A stretch of 64,000 bases of DNA from JABDCI01 sp964475835 (lineage in GTDB: Bacteria > Verrucomicrobiota > Verrucomicrobiia > JABWAM01): NCBI GenBank assembly GCA_964475835.1, contig CAYYYL010000003.1, positions 1-64,000 of the forward strand, written 5' to 3'. Numbering within the stretch: the first letter of the stretch is position 1; each line of letters starts with the position of its first letter. The position numbers were made by a program, and so were the translations under genes. Below are positions 26,440-35,649 of the stretch, piece after piece. Below the pieces are notes generated by a model. It searched no databases and was not told the DNA's origin. It saw only the letters and a list, made by a program, of their open reading frames with translations.

Positions 26440-27357
26440 CTAAATAAAAGGAGTGTCTTCAATCTTTTGAGTCCATTTTCGAACCGAAACTTCATCCAGC
26501 CGACCATAGCCAAAACCCACATTCGCCATGCCACATCCCAGTGCATAGCGAACCGACTCCTCCATGGTCCGTTTCGAGAGGAGCCCCATCGCCAGCCCAG
26601 CACAAACGGAATCCCCCGATCCCGTCGCATTTCCCCCCACCACTCCAGGCAATGAAAGTTGCGAAATCCTTTCTCCCGAACCCAGCCAAGCTGGGTCCGC
26701 ACCATGCGTCACCAGCACGGAGCCACAGCCTCGGCGCAACATCTCCTTGATTCCCTCCGCTGGAGCCAGTTTTTTTCTCAACGTTCCACGCAATTCCCGG
26801 TGATTGATTTTTACCGCAACAGGTCGGCTTTCCATAGCTGCAATCAATGCCTCACCCTGGGCATCCAGGATCGAAGGTATTCCACTCTTGCTTGCCAGAT
26901 GGATCAAATCACGGTAGAGCGTCGGGGAAATCCCTGCGGGAACTGAGCCGATGCACACCAGCAGCTCGGTGACAGGCAGCAATTCGTTGAACCTGGCCCG
27001 GTAACGCTCCTCATCGGCGGAAGTGAGCGGAAACGATTCCTCCACCAATTCCGTGACCTCCCCCGACCGCTCATCCACCACGGTGTTGCAAGTACGTGTG
27101 GGTCCTGCAACCTCAATGACGTGGGCTGTGACCCGCTCTTCGCGGAGTTGTTCCTGCATCCACCGCCCTGTATCCCCACCCAGAAAGGTCAACACCTCGG
27201 CTTTGGCACCGATCCGCCGGGCCGCACGGGCACAATTGATTCCCTTTCCCGATGGGAGAACCTCAATCCTTTTTGCACGATTGACCCGATCCACCTTCAA
27301 CCGGGAGAGAGTCCATACACGCTGATAGGAGGGAGATGGACCTGCAACCAGGATCAT
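26440..27357 (-). CDS. PfkB-family sugar kinase (1-phosphofructokinase / LacC-like)
   Basis: A 305-residue ribokinase-fold kinase. The N-terminal sequence ILVAGPSPSYQRVW begins at the ATG at 27357. GKGINCARAARRIGA is the substrate-binding GKGxN motif of the FruK/LacC branch. GGNATGSGDSVCAGLAMGLL contains the anion hole and catalytic Asp of the PfkB signature. The FruK/LacC group phosphorylates sugar phosphates such as fructose 1-phosphate or tagatose 6-phosphate. No PTS gene is nearby, so the substrate remains open. It precedes zwf-pgl on the same strand, separated by 170 bases in which I see no gene. Confidence 0.85.
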   Translation of the reverse strand: MILVAGPSPSYQRVWTLSRLKVDRVNRAKRIEVLPSGKGINCARAARRIGAKAEVLTFLGGDTGRWMQEQLREERVTAHVIEVAGPTRTCNTVVDERSGEVTELVEESFPLTSADEERYRARFNELLPVTELLVCIGSVPAGISPTLYRDLIHLASKSGIPSILDAQGEALIAAMESRPVAVKINHRELRGTLRKKLAPAEGIKEMLRRGCGSVLVTHGADPAWLGSGERISQLSLPGVVGGNATGSGDSVCAGLAMGLLSKRTMEESVRYALGCGMANVGFGYGRLDEVSVRKWTQKIEDTPFI

Positions 27358-27394
27358 GATCAAAAACGCAAACGCCGGGGGTGAAGGAAGCGAA

Positions 27395-27757
27395 TCAGAT
27401 ACCCGTCTCCTTCGGATTGGGTCCGAATTCGTTCTCACCCGGCTGGCTGTCCTGGACGAGAAAAACGAGCAGGACAATGGCGCCCACAAAAGGGATGAGC
27501 CCCATCAGCAACCACCAACCACTTCGACCGGTATCATGCATCCGACGAATGGCGACCGCAATGCCAGGAATCAAAGTTGCAAGACAATAAATATTGGCAA
27601 TCACACTTCCGAGACTTCCAACCTTTGGAATGACAGAAATCACCCCCAGACCAATGGCAATAATCACATTAAACAAAAAAAACATCCAATATTCCTTCCG
27701 ACGAGCTCTTCCGTTAAAGACCGCGTAATTTTTCAAAACCTCAATATACCAATTCAT
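27395..27757 (-). CDS. DUF805 membrane protein
   Basis: A 120-residue inner-membrane protein. The ATG at 27757 gives the family-typical MNWYIEVLKNYAVFNGRARR, and EYWMFFLFNVII, RRMHDTGRSGWW and a C-terminal FLVQDSQPGENEFGPNP are all DUF805 hallmarks. About four hydrophobic segments are visible. The family has no known function. It ends 37 bases before the PfkB kinase starts, so cotranscription is possible. Confidence 0.88.
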   Translation of the reverse strand: MNWYIEVLKNYAVFNGRARRKEYWMFFLFNVIIAIGLGVISVIPKVGSLGSVIANIYCLATLIPGIAVAIRRMHDTGRSGWWLLMGLIPFVGAIVLLVFLVQDSQPGENEFGPNPKETGI

Positions 27758-27877
27758 GGGATTCCTTTTTGTGACAATGCCTGGGTGGTAAAGAGGGAAT
27801 TTCGGGGATCCCTGATCCCCTTCCACTCTTGGCAGACTGAGCCACAAACCATCGAAAAGAACAACTCCGAAAGAGGC

Positions 27878-28573
27878 TTAATAGCCCTTCATCAAATAGT
27901 CCAGAATCTGATTCATCAGCCCATGGATGATGGCATATCGTTCCGATTCGACCTCCAAAATGGACTTGGCCGACTGAACATATCGACCCGGAGCAAGATC
28001 TCCTGCGCAGTGTTTCGTAAGGGCCAACACGCTTGCGGGAGTGGTTTCGAAATGAAATTGCAACCCCATAACCCGCCGGCCGATTTGAAAGGCCTGGTGC
28101 TCACAACCTTCACTACGCGCCAGAAGGGTTGCTTCAACCGGAAGTTCAAAGGTCTCTCCATGCCAGTGAAACGCGAGGATTTCCTTTGGAAACCGGAATT
28201 GGGAATTCCCCTGAACCAACCCAGCATCATAAATGGGAAACCAACCAATCTCCCGATCCGGATTGGGATGAACTCGAGCCCCAAGGGCATTCGCAATCAA
28301 TTGCGCCCCAAGACAAACCCCTAATACAACCTTCCCCTTCTCTATCGATTGACGAATAAGCTTCTTTTCGTCCATTAGCCACGGCAAAACCCGTTCATCA
28401 TTCACGCTCATGGGTCCCCCCATCACAATTAACATTTCAAAATCGTCCATCTTCGGAAATCGACTGGTTTCATAGAGCTTCGTCCCGGCAACCGCGGCAT
28501 CCACCGAATCAAGCCAAGTGGAGATATGACCCAAACCCTCAAATGGCACATGCTGGAAATAATGAACTCTCAT
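27878..28573 (-). CDS. Class I glutamine amidotransferase (COG0518-like)
   Basis: A 231-residue stand-alone amidotransferase domain. The nucleophile is Cys87 in GVCLGAQLIANALG, and the His/Glu pair of the triad is His174 and Glu176 in GLQFHFETTP. The early MGGPMSVNDE motif forms the oxyanion strand. The ATG at 28573 is chosen; the frame stays open much further upstream but only as the antisense of the aldehyde dehydrogenase gene. Such proteins hydrolyse glutamine or gamma-glutamyl amides. It is divergent from genes that look like amine or GABA breakdown, so a gamma-glutamyl hydrolase role is conceivable but unproven. Confidence 0.85.
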   Translation of the reverse strand: MRVHYFQHVPFEGLGHISTWLDSVDAAVAGTKLYETSRFPKMDDFEMLIVMGGPMSVNDERVLPWLMDEKKLIRQSIEKGKVVLGVCLGAQLIANALGARVHPNPDREIGWFPIYDAGLVQGNSQFRFPKEILAFHWHGETFELPVEATLLARSEGCEHQAFQIGRRVMGLQFHFETTPASVLALTKHCAGDLAPGRYVQSAKSILEVESERYAIIHGLMNQILDYLMKGY

Positions 28574-28672
28574 GAAAGACTGAATGGAGTTTCTCCATAA
28601 AGCCTCAAAAATCCGTCTTTTCCAACACTGAAGAACTTGCCACCCTTTAAATCCCGGAGTACATTCCCATGC

Positions 28673-30139
28673 ATGTCCTACCGGATGCTGATCGGTGGAA
28701 AGCTCGTCGAGGCTGAGGACGGTGCCGTCCGTGAAGTCATCAATCCTTTCACGGGCAAAGCCTTCGCCGAAGTCCCGGAAGCCTCGAATAACGACGTGAA
28801 CTCTGCCGTTCAGGCTGCCCGCCAGGCCTTCGACGGGGGAGATTGGCCGGCCATGACAGCCCAACAACGGGGGCGCATCCTGTTTCGTATCGCCGATCTC
28901 ATTCGCAAGAATGCCGCCAAACTCGCCCGACTCGAAACATTGAATGTGGGCAAACCTCTTCTGGAATCGGAATACGACATCAACGATACGGCCACCTGCT
29001 TCGAATACTACGGCGGCCTTGCCACCAAGATTGCCGGGCAAACGCTTCCGGTACCGGATCTGGCTCTTTCCATGACGTTGCGTGAACCCGTGGGCGTCTG
29101 CGCCCTCATCGTGCCATGGAATTATCCCCTCATGATCGCCGCATGGAAACTGGCCCCCGCCCTGGCAGCGGGATGCACGGTAATTTTGAAGCCCGCCGAG
29201 CAGACCCCGCTCACAGCCCTCGAATTCGGCCGACTGCTCCAGCAACTGGATCTGCCTCCCGGCGTCATAAACATCGTCTCGGGCGTGGGAGAAACCGTCG
29301 GCGCCGGACTGGTCGATCATTACGATGTCGACAAGGTTGCATTCACGGGAGGAACCGATACGGGACGTGCCATCATCAAGGGTGCTGCGACCTCCAACCT
29401 CAAAAAGGTCACTCTCGAATTGGGAGGCAAATCCCCCAACATCTTCTTCGATGATGCCGATCTGGAAGCCAGCGTCGACGGCGCCCTTTTCGGATTATTC
29501 GTCAATCAGGGGGAAGTCTGTTCGGCAGGTTCCAGAATCCTGGTTCAGAAGTCCATTCATTCAAAGTTCATGAAGCGCCTTCTCGAGAAGGCAAAACGCA
29601 TCCGCCTCGGCAACCCTCTCGACCGAAAAACCAAAATGGGTCCGCTGGTGACCGAGGAACACAGGGACAAGGTGCTAGACTACATTCGCATCGGAATCGA
29701 AGAGGGTGCGGAACTTGTTTTCGGAGGCAAGGCGCCCAGGGCTTCCGCCCTTCGAAAGGGATTTTTTGTCGAACCCACCATTTTCGACAACGTTCACAAT
29801 TCGATGCGCATTGCACGGGAGGAGATTTTCGGCCCCGTCGTCTGTGTGATCCCCTTCAAAAATGAAGAGGAAGCCATCCAGATCGCAAATGATACCCCCT
29901 ATGGGCTCGCAGGCGCGGTTTGGTCGCGGGACATTTTCCGCGCCCTGCGGGTCGCCCGCAAAATCCGGGCCGGAATCATGTGGGTGAACACCATGCAACC
30001 CTGCTACGTGGAGGCTCCGTGGGGCGGGTACAAGCAGAGCGGCACGGGAAGAGAGCTCGGTCCGCATGCGATGGATGAATACCTCGAGACCAAGCAACTC
30101 CACATCAATCTGAACGAAAATCCGATCGGATGGTACTGA
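28673..30139 (+). CDS. NAD(P)-dependent aldehyde dehydrogenase
   Basis: Oxidises an aldehyde to its acid. The 488-residue protein has the classic features: PWNYPLMIAAWKLAPALAAG, the cofactor loop VAFTGGTDTGR, general base Glu249 in VTLELGGKSPN, nucleophile Cys283 in NQGEVCSAGSR, and EIFGPVVCVIPF. The ATG at 28673 starts MSYRMLIGGKL. The next gene is a GABA-type aminotransferase, so the natural substrate may be an amino-aldehyde or succinate semialdehyde (betaine-aldehyde / aminobutyraldehyde dehydrogenase group). The exact substrate cannot be read from the sequence. Confidence 0.92.
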   Translation: MSYRMLIGGKLVEAEDGAVREVINPFTGKAFAEVPEASNNDVNSAVQAARQAFDGGDWPAMTAQQRGRILFRIADLIRKNAAKLARLETLNVGKPLLESEYDINDTATCFEYYGGLATKIAGQTLPVPDLALSMTLREPVGVCALIVPWNYPLMIAAWKLAPALAAGCTVILKPAEQTPLTALEFGRLLQQLDLPPGVINIVSGVGETVGAGLVDHYDVDKVAFTGGTDTGRAIIKGAATSNLKKVTLELGGKSPNIFFDDADLEASVDGALFGLFVNQGEVCSAGSRILVQKSIHSKFMKRLLEKAKRIRLGNPLDRKTKMGPLVTEEHRDKVLDYIRIGIEEGAELVFGGKAPRASALRKGFFVEPTIFDNVHNSMRIAREEIFGPVVCVIPFKNEEEAIQIANDTPYGLAGAVWSRDIFRALRVARKIRAGIMWVNTMQPCYVEAPWGGYKQSGTGRELGPHAMDEYLETKQLHINLNENPIGWY

Positions 30140-30240
30140 CCGGGTTCCATGCTCAAGGTTCAAGATTGGACCGTGGAGATTGTCGACTTATGGCCGACTT
30201 AAACATCATCCAACAGAAAATGGATGACGAATCGATTTAA

Positions 30241-30261
30241 ACATTGAACCTTCAACATTGA
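30241..30261. repeat. 7-bp periodic repeat upstream of the gabT-like start
   Basis: Units ACATTGA, ACCTTCA and ACATTGA follow one another at 30241-30261, and the ATG is at 30270. A related GCTCAAGGTTCAAGATTGG stretch lies earlier in the same 130-base gap. This is the third gene with such heptads right before its start. Confidence 0.5.
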
Positions 30262-30269
30262 ACTGATCC

Positions 30270-31601
30270 ATGTCCAGCATCCAGCTTCGCACCCCCATTC
30301 CAGGCCCAAAAAGCCAGGAACTGGCCAGAGAACGGGAAGCCCATGTTCCCCGCGCTGTGTTCCAGATCACGCCCATCTTTGCCGCCCATGCGCATGGGGC
30401 GGTTCTGGAGGATGTAGATGGAAATCAGTTTTTGGATTTTGCCGGAGGATTGGGGGCACTGAATTCAGGGCACACACCCGAACCGGTGGTCAAGGCGGTG
30501 CAGCAACAGGCGGAAAAGTTTCTCCACACCTGTTTTCACGTCACGATGCACGAGCCCTACGTTCAGCTCGCGAAGAAATTAAATGCCATCACCCCGGGCA
30601 ATCACGCCAAAAAAACCCTCCTGGTTAATTCGGGAGCGGAAGCCGTGGAAAATGCCGTGAAAGTGGCTCGTTACTACACCAAACGCCCCGCCATCGTTGC
30701 CTTCGAACATGGGTATCACGGACGCACACTCCTGACGATGTCGCTTACGAGCAAGGTGAAACCCTACAAGTTCGGCTTTGGCCCATTTGCACCGGAAATC
30801 TATCGTCTTCCCTACCCCTATTCCTATCGACGTCCGGCAGGCATGAGCGAAGCCGATTTTGTGAACGCCCAGCTCGACCATCTTCACGAGTTTCTCAAAG
30901 CCCAGGTGGCACCCGATTCCATTGCCGCTTTCATCCTGGAACTGGTGACCGGGGAAGGCGGCTTTGTGGTGATGCCCGAGCCTTATCTCAAGGGTTTGAT
31001 CGAAGTCTGCAAGGAGCACCACATCCTTCTCATCATCGATGAGGTTCAAACCGGATTTGCCAGAACCGGATCCATGTTCGCGTGCGACCACTTTTCCCTT
31101 GTCCCCGATCTCATGACTACAGCCAAATCCCTTGGCGCGGGAATGCCACTCGCCGGAGTCACGGGCAGGGCGGAAATCATGGAATCCGTCCATGTAGGTG
31201 GATTGGGTGGAACCTACGGAGGAAACCCACTTGCCTGCGCCGCGGCTCTCGCCAATATTGAGATTCTCGAACAAGGCAAGGCCTCGACAAGAGCGGATGA
31301 AATTGGAAAAATGGTCACCAGCCGCCTTGGAGAATTTCAGGCCCTATGCCCCTGGATTGGCGATGTCCGGGGTCTTGGAGCCATGATCGGCATCGAGCTG
31401 GTTCGTTCAAGGGAAACCCGGGAACCATATCCCGAACTGGCCGCCGCCGTGGTCAAAAAATGTGCGGAACGCGGTCTGATCATTCTTTCCGCCGGGATTT
31501 ACAGCAACGTCATCCGCACCCTCATGCCCCTCTGCGTCACCCATGAACAGGTGAATGAAGGGCTTGCCGTCCTTTGCGGCGCTCTCGCTGAAGGGACATG
31601 A
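30270..31601 (+). CDS. gabT: Class III aminotransferase, 4-aminobutyrate aminotransferase-like
   Basis: PLP enzyme that moves an amino group from an omega-amine (such as GABA) to 2-oxoglutarate. Landmarks are VNSGAEAVENAVKVARYYT, the PLP-binding IIDEVQTGFARTG (Asp257), catalytic Lys286 in TTAKSLGAGMPL, and GTYGGNPLACAAALANIEI. The 443-residue length fits. Together with the preceding aldehyde dehydrogenase it would convert an amine to an acid in two steps. The symbol is by best resemblance; ornithine or other omega-amine substrates are possible. The stop is followed by a weak hairpin (31610-31638) before the convergent export gene. Confidence 0.85.
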   Translation: MSSIQLRTPIPGPKSQELAREREAHVPRAVFQITPIFAAHAHGAVLEDVDGNQFLDFAGGLGALNSGHTPEPVVKAVQQQAEKFLHTCFHVTMHEPYVQLAKKLNAITPGNHAKKTLLVNSGAEAVENAVKVARYYTKRPAIVAFEHGYHGRTLLTMSLTSKVKPYKFGFGPFAPEIYRLPYPYSYRRPAGMSEADFVNAQLDHLHEFLKAQVAPDSIAAFILELVTGEGGFVVMPEPYLKGLIEVCKEHHILLIIDEVQTGFARTGSMFACDHFSLVPDLMTTAKSLGAGMPLAGVTGRAEIMESVHVGGLGGTYGGNPLACAAALANIEILEQGKASTRADEIGKMVTSRLGEFQALCPWIGDVRGLGAMIGIELVRSRETREPYPELAAAVVKKCAERGLIILSAGIYSNVIRTLMPLCVTHEQVNEGLAVLCGALAEGT

Positions 31602-31701
31602 TACCCGTTCCAGCAAATTGCTGAAACAACTTTGCTGGGGGACGCAAAAAGCAATTTTGACCAAATCCAAGACAACAAGTCGGCCCACGCAAAGGAGGCT
31701 G

Positions 31702-32844
31702 CTAGGGTGAGGAACTTCCGCCAACGTTGATCGACGTCCCGATCGTTCCCGTTCCAGGAGCCCCAAAGCGAGCTCCCTCATTGACTGCCACGGTGCGCAC
31801 AAAGGACGAAAGGGCATCATGCACCAGATTGTCGAGTCGCTCCCATGGAGTACGGGGCACCCATACAATGTCGTGAGCTTGAAGCACCATATCGCGAGCC
31901 TTGCCCGTCACAATATCCTTGTAAGCCACCACCGCCACCTTGGGCTGCGTGAGACTGCCCCGGATCACCACAATATGCTGGATATGAGCAACCTTGGCGG
32001 GTCCACCAGCTGCAGCTATGGCCGCGATCAGAGAAATCGAATCATGAAACTGTACCGCCCGTGGCACCAACACCGCACCCATGACATAAACCTCACGGCT
32101 GCGAATGGCGGGCAACGAAACGTAATCCCCATCCTGGAGATAAACATTTTGCCGCATATCCCCCTGACGGAGAAGGGCATCAAAATCGACGGGAACAAAC
32201 TTTCCATCACGCACCATGAAGGCTCTTGAAAGATCTGCCATTTCATCCTGGGCGGCGGTGGTGGATGAATTTTGCAGAGCATTCAGGAGAGTGCCCGACG
32301 CCACCCCTCCGGCCTGCGATATGGCGTCGATCAACGTCGTGGGATGATCCAGGGGATAAACACCAGGAGTGGTCACCCGGCCCGTGATCATGAATCGCTG
32401 GCTCTTGGCCTGGGTAAGGGATACGCTGACCTGGGGCGTATTGTACCACTTCGCAAGTTCCTTATCCAAAAGATCCTTCAATTCGGAAAGCGTCAACCCA
32501 CGCACGCGCACGCCGCATAGATTCTCATAATAAAGTTTCCCATCCGGGGTCACAAATGTGCTGGCCGTCGAATTCGAGACTCCAATGAGCTCCACCAGAA
32601 GTTCATCGCCGGGACCAATCCTGTAGGCCTGCCCCGAAGGCTTCAACCATTCCGTGGGGATTTGATTTCCAGGCACCGTAACCGCAGCGAAAGAATTGGT
32701 GTCCTGATCCAAACCCGCAGAGGTTTCCTGCGCATAGGGGTCAAATGTGGGACCATAAGAGGAGCAGCCCACCATCCATACTGAAAGGAGAACCGCGCAA
32801 CCTGATACAGAATAACGAACCCAATCTCTTAAAGAAATATGCAT
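31702..32844 (-). CDS. Polysaccharide export outer-membrane lipoprotein (Wza-like)
   Basis: A 380-residue lipoprotein: the lipobox WMVGC puts the lipidated Cys at residue 27. A polysaccharide-export (PES) domain follows (about 75-165), with RIGPGDELLVELIGVS and QRFMITGRVTTPGVYPLDH. A SLBB-type repeat follows with VYVMGAVLVPRAVQFHDS. The family forms the outer-membrane channel for capsule or EPS export. It sits 4 bases after a second export protein gene and is the last gene of the left arm of the EPS locus (36524 to 31702). A proper Wza also has a C-terminal amphipathic helix; that end (SSFVRTVAVNEGARFGAPG) is short here. Confidence 0.88.
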   Translation of the reverse strand: MHISLRDWVRYSVSGCAVLLSVWMVGCSSYGPTFDPYAQETSAGLDQDTNSFAAVTVPGNQIPTEWLKPSGQAYRIGPGDELLVELIGVSNSTASTFVTPDGKLYYENLCGVRVRGLTLSELKDLLDKELAKWYNTPQVSVSLTQAKSQRFMITGRVTTPGVYPLDHPTTLIDAISQAGGVASGTLLNALQNSSTTAAQDEMADLSRAFMVRDGKFVPVDFDALLRQGDMRQNVYLQDGDYVSLPAIRSREVYVMGAVLVPRAVQFHDSISLIAAIAAAGGPAKVAHIQHIVVIRGSLTQPKVAVVAYKDIVTGKARDMVLQAHDIVWVPRTPWERLDNLVHDALSSFVRTVAVNEGARFGAPGTGTIGTSINVGGSSSP

Positions 32845-32848
32845 AGAC

Positions 32849-33838
32849 TTACCTGATCTGGGGAATCACTGGATGCTCATCGCTGCCAAGCGTAATATTG
32901 CCTCCAACCCAGGCGTTAACCGCGGTCTGAACAAAAGAGGAGGTTGCCGCATCCAGCAGTTCCTCGGCAATGCGCCATGGTCGACTGCTGACATAGACGA
33001 TATCCCGGGGTTGCAACGCCATATCAGTCGCACGCCCCTTCAGAATCTCATTACAATCAATCACGAAAGTTTCCGGGTTATTGATGGAACCGCGAATCAC
33101 AAGAACTCTGTCGCGAAATGCCGCGGGATTAAAACTGCCGCAAGCTGCCAACGCACTCATGACCGTCATATCCGGGACCAGAGCCACCCGGGAAGGTGTG
33201 GTCACAAACCCGGTCACATACACTTCATGATTTGCAGCAGAGGGAAAATAAAGATAATCATCAGGTTCGATCTCCGCGTTTTGAGAAAGATCCCCTTCAA
33301 GAAAAAGCTTTTGAAAATCAACGTTGAGCCGTTTTCCATTTCGAACAATGAATGCATGGGAAAGATCGGCAAGGCCCGCCGCAGTCGGCTCCAAAACCCC
33401 GGTTTCAATCCCCTTCGCACGAGCAACTGCCTCGGCGATCGTCATCGGGTGGTCCATTACATACGCTCCACGTCCCGCCACACGGCCCAGCAAGTAGTAC
33501 TTTTTGCTTCGAAGGGTCAAGGGCTGGATCATCACTTCGACATTTCGAAAATATTTTTCAACCGCCGTCTGAACCTCCTGACGAACCTGTTCCAGACTCA
33601 TGCCCTGAACTTTCAAATTCGACACTTGAAGATAGGAAATCGTCCCGTCCGGCTGAATCACCACGGGAGAACGGATGGTATCCTGCTTTCCGTATAGCTC
33701 CAACCGGAACGAATCCCCGGGACCCACGGTGTATTCATCCTTCCACGAGCGGGGGGCGGAAGGTTGTTGCCCAACCTCATCTGCCCGAATCCCCATACCG
33801 ACGATAAGCAACAAAACAAGAAGAAGCGCAGATCGCAT
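32849..33838 (-). CDS. Second polysaccharide export protein (PES/SLBB), non-lipoprotein
   Basis: A 329-residue paralogue of the downstream export protein. The signal peptide (ALLLVLLLIVGMGIRA) has no lipobox Cys, so it is probably soluble periplasmic or integrated in the channel. The PES domain opens with YTVGPGDSFRLELYG and includes KKYYLLGRVAGRGAYVMDHP; a SLBB segment has VYVTGFVTTPSRVALVPDM. The ATG at 33838 follows GGTGAGG by a few bases; an ATG at 33859 would overlap the Wzz gene by 16 bases. Two tandem PES proteins suggest a hetero-oligomeric channel or two export systems. Confidence 0.82.
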   Translation of the reverse strand: MRSALLLVLLLIVGMGIRADEVGQQPSAPRSWKDEYTVGPGDSFRLELYGKQDTIRSPVVIQPDGTISYLQVSNLKVQGMSLEQVRQEVQTAVEKYFRNVEVMIQPLTLRSKKYYLLGRVAGRGAYVMDHPMTIAEAVARAKGIETGVLEPTAAGLADLSHAFIVRNGKRLNVDFQKLFLEGDLSQNAEIEPDDYLYFPSAANHEVYVTGFVTTPSRVALVPDMTVMSALAACGSFNPAAFRDRVLVIRGSINNPETFVIDCNEILKGRATDMALQPRDIVYVSSRPWRIAEELLDAATSSFVQTAVNAWVGGNITLGSDEHPVIPQIR

Positions 33839-33843
33839 AAACC

Positions 33844-35649
33844 TCACCAGCGATACCATGGAACATGATTGACGGCAAGCCATTCCACGTTGGATCCAAC
33901 ACTTTGTTTGAGGAGATCGCTTTCATTCTGCCAGAAGCCTTTGGGCATCGCATCCAGGGCTGCCAGAATCTTAACCCTGTGGGCAGGCCGCGCAACCGAA
34001 CACGCCGGCTCGTGGATTTGCCCTTGAATCCCAACCCAAACCGGCACTTTCTGATGCTCCGCCACATCCCGGAGGGCCTGCCCCACCTGCTCCGCCTCCA
34101 TCGATGAAAGAGTCTGGAGATTTAATTTGAGAAAATACCGACCGGTCCCCAGTTCCTGCCCGAGCCGCTGAAGAGTGACCTCCTTAAAATCAGCCGGGGC
34201 GCGAACGCCATACATTCCTGTATCCACCCAAATCAAGGGGACGGCCTGCTTCGTCGCCACATTCAAAAGGGCCTGCATGACCAGACTCGGCTGCTCGTGA
34301 TAGTAGGGTGTCCAAAAACAGGTCAACTCGTCTGGTGCCGCACCCACAATTCGAGTCCAGATGGTGGAAACTTCATTGGCGGCAAGGGCACGGGGAGAAA
34401 TACGTGGAACCTTTTGAAGGTTGGTTTCATTCACCGACAACTCAAGTTCCGTGGCCGTTCGAACCCTTCGATCCAGGACCTCCTTCATGAAGGCCATTCC
34501 AATCATGCCGATAAAACCAACAATCATGGTGATCACACCAAAAATCATGCCTTTCACCCATCGATTCTTCGACTTCACAGCTTCCAGGGTGCCGGGGGAC
34601 ATGATATCGAAATACCCCAGGGTCGCATTTTCGGAAATATCGAGTTGGGTAGCGGAATCAACCGAGGAGGAAGAATTTGAGGGATCATCACTAAGGTTCA
34701 ACTGATCCTCCAGGGCCTTGAGCTGGGCAAGGCGCTCGCGGACCAGGGGATTCTGATCTGAATATCGAGCCCTCAGGGAAGCAATCTCACTTCGCAGGGC
34801 ATGAATGGCATCCTGTAATTTTTGACGATCCAGATAAAGACGTTCGTCCCGCGACTCCTTGGACTGCATCTCCTTGGTGAACAACAAAGCTTCCTTCGCC
34901 CAGGTATTTACCCCCTGCACCGCTGCATCGTCGGAAGGCGCCCCCTTGAAGGTCAAAACCAGACACTCCCCTCCGCGTCCACCCGGCTTCATTTCAAGAT
35001 TTCGGAAAAGCTTTTTCGCCGTCATGGGGGGATGCAATTTAGGTCCCACCCGTTGCAAAAGAACCTGGGAAGTCAAAATCTCGCCTAGCGTGGCGATCGT
35101 CATCTCCTTGGTTTTATTTCCGGACGGAACATCCCGGAGAATGATGGTTGCGGAAGCTCTGAAATCATTCCCGCTCAACCACCCAAAGCAAAACCCAAAG
35201 CCCAAACCGACCAGAGCCACAAAAAGAATAGCAAGCTTTCGCTGGAAGATTCCCCCAACGTACCGCATGGGATCAAATGGAAGGCGTTCCGAAGGCGGTT
35301 CCTCATCCTGTGCCGAATACGGGGAGATGGGGGCAGGCTCAGGATTCTGAACAGGAATTTGAACGGGGGTATGCCCCTGGAAAATGGAGGGCTTCAACGA
35401 GGCCATGGGACTCTCGCGCCGAAGGGGCTCGAGGATGGGTGCCTTCAACACATCGCGGTTCTGCTTCCCAGGAAGCGGGGGGATGGAAGGCTGGGGCGTC
35501 TTTGCATTCATGGTCTCCGCCAGGGAAAGCCCTTCCGACCGTCGATCGTGGGTCGGTGCCGGCTTGTTCGGGGACGGTTTTTGAGATCCCAGCCAGTCGC
35601 TGACCCGCATTTCACCTTCAACCGGCTGATCTGGTTCATCAGGTTTCAT
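33844..35649 (-). CDS. Wzz/GumC-like chain-length protein with divergent C-terminal domain
   Basis: A 601-residue inner-membrane protein. Residues 1-135 are cytoplasmic, proline-rich and disordered-looking. The transmembrane helices lie at about 139-158 and 367-387. Between them is a Wzz-type periplasmic domain with a coiled-coil stretch (about 262-320, ending in NPLVRERLAQLKALEDQL). After the second helix come about 210 cytoplasmic residues placed where a BY-kinase (Wzc) domain would be. I find no Walker A, Walker B or Tyr-rich tail there, so it is either a degenerate kinase domain or a new one. The start overlaps the ATPase gene (ATGA), so the ATPase may supply the missing nucleotide-driven function. 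Confidence 0.8.
   Translation of the reverse strand: MKPDEPDQPVEGEMRVSDWLGSQKPSPNKPAPTHDRRSEGLSLAETMNAKTPQPSIPPLPGKQNRDVLKAPILEPLRRESPMASLKPSIFQGHTPVQIPVQNPEPAPISPYSAQDEEPPSERLPFDPMRYVGGIFQRKLAILFVALVGLGFGFCFGWLSGNDFRASATIILRDVPSGNKTKEMTIATLGEILTSQVLLQRVGPKLHPPMTAKKLFRNLEMKPGGRGGECLVLTFKGAPSDDAAVQGVNTWAKEALLFTKEMQSKESRDERLYLDRQKLQDAIHALRSEIASLRARYSDQNPLVRERLAQLKALEDQLNLSDDPSNSSSSVDSATQLDISENATLGYFDIMSPGTLEAVKSKNRWVKGMIFGVITMIVGFIGMIGMAFMKEVLDRRVRTATELELSVNETNLQKVPRISPRALAANEVSTIWTRIVGAAPDELTCFWTPYYHEQPSLVMQALLNVATKQAVPLIWVDTGMYGVRAPADFKEVTLQRLGQELGTGRYFLKLNLQTLSSMEAEQVGQALRDVAEHQKVPVWVGIQGQIHEPACSVARPAHRVKILAALDAMPKGFWQNESDLLKQSVGSNVEWLAVNHVPWYRW

Noticed and set aside
28574..29320. Minus-strand open frame continuing upstream of the amidotransferase, giving a 480-residue fusion
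   Set aside because: The extra part is the antisense of the aldehyde dehydrogenase gene and has no family features. The amidotransferase domain starts cleanly at 28573.
31610..31638. CCAGCAAA/TTTGCTGG hairpin as a rho-independent terminator after the gabT-like gene
   Set aside because: The stem is only 8 bp with a 14-base or shorter loop and no T-run follows; too weak to annotate.
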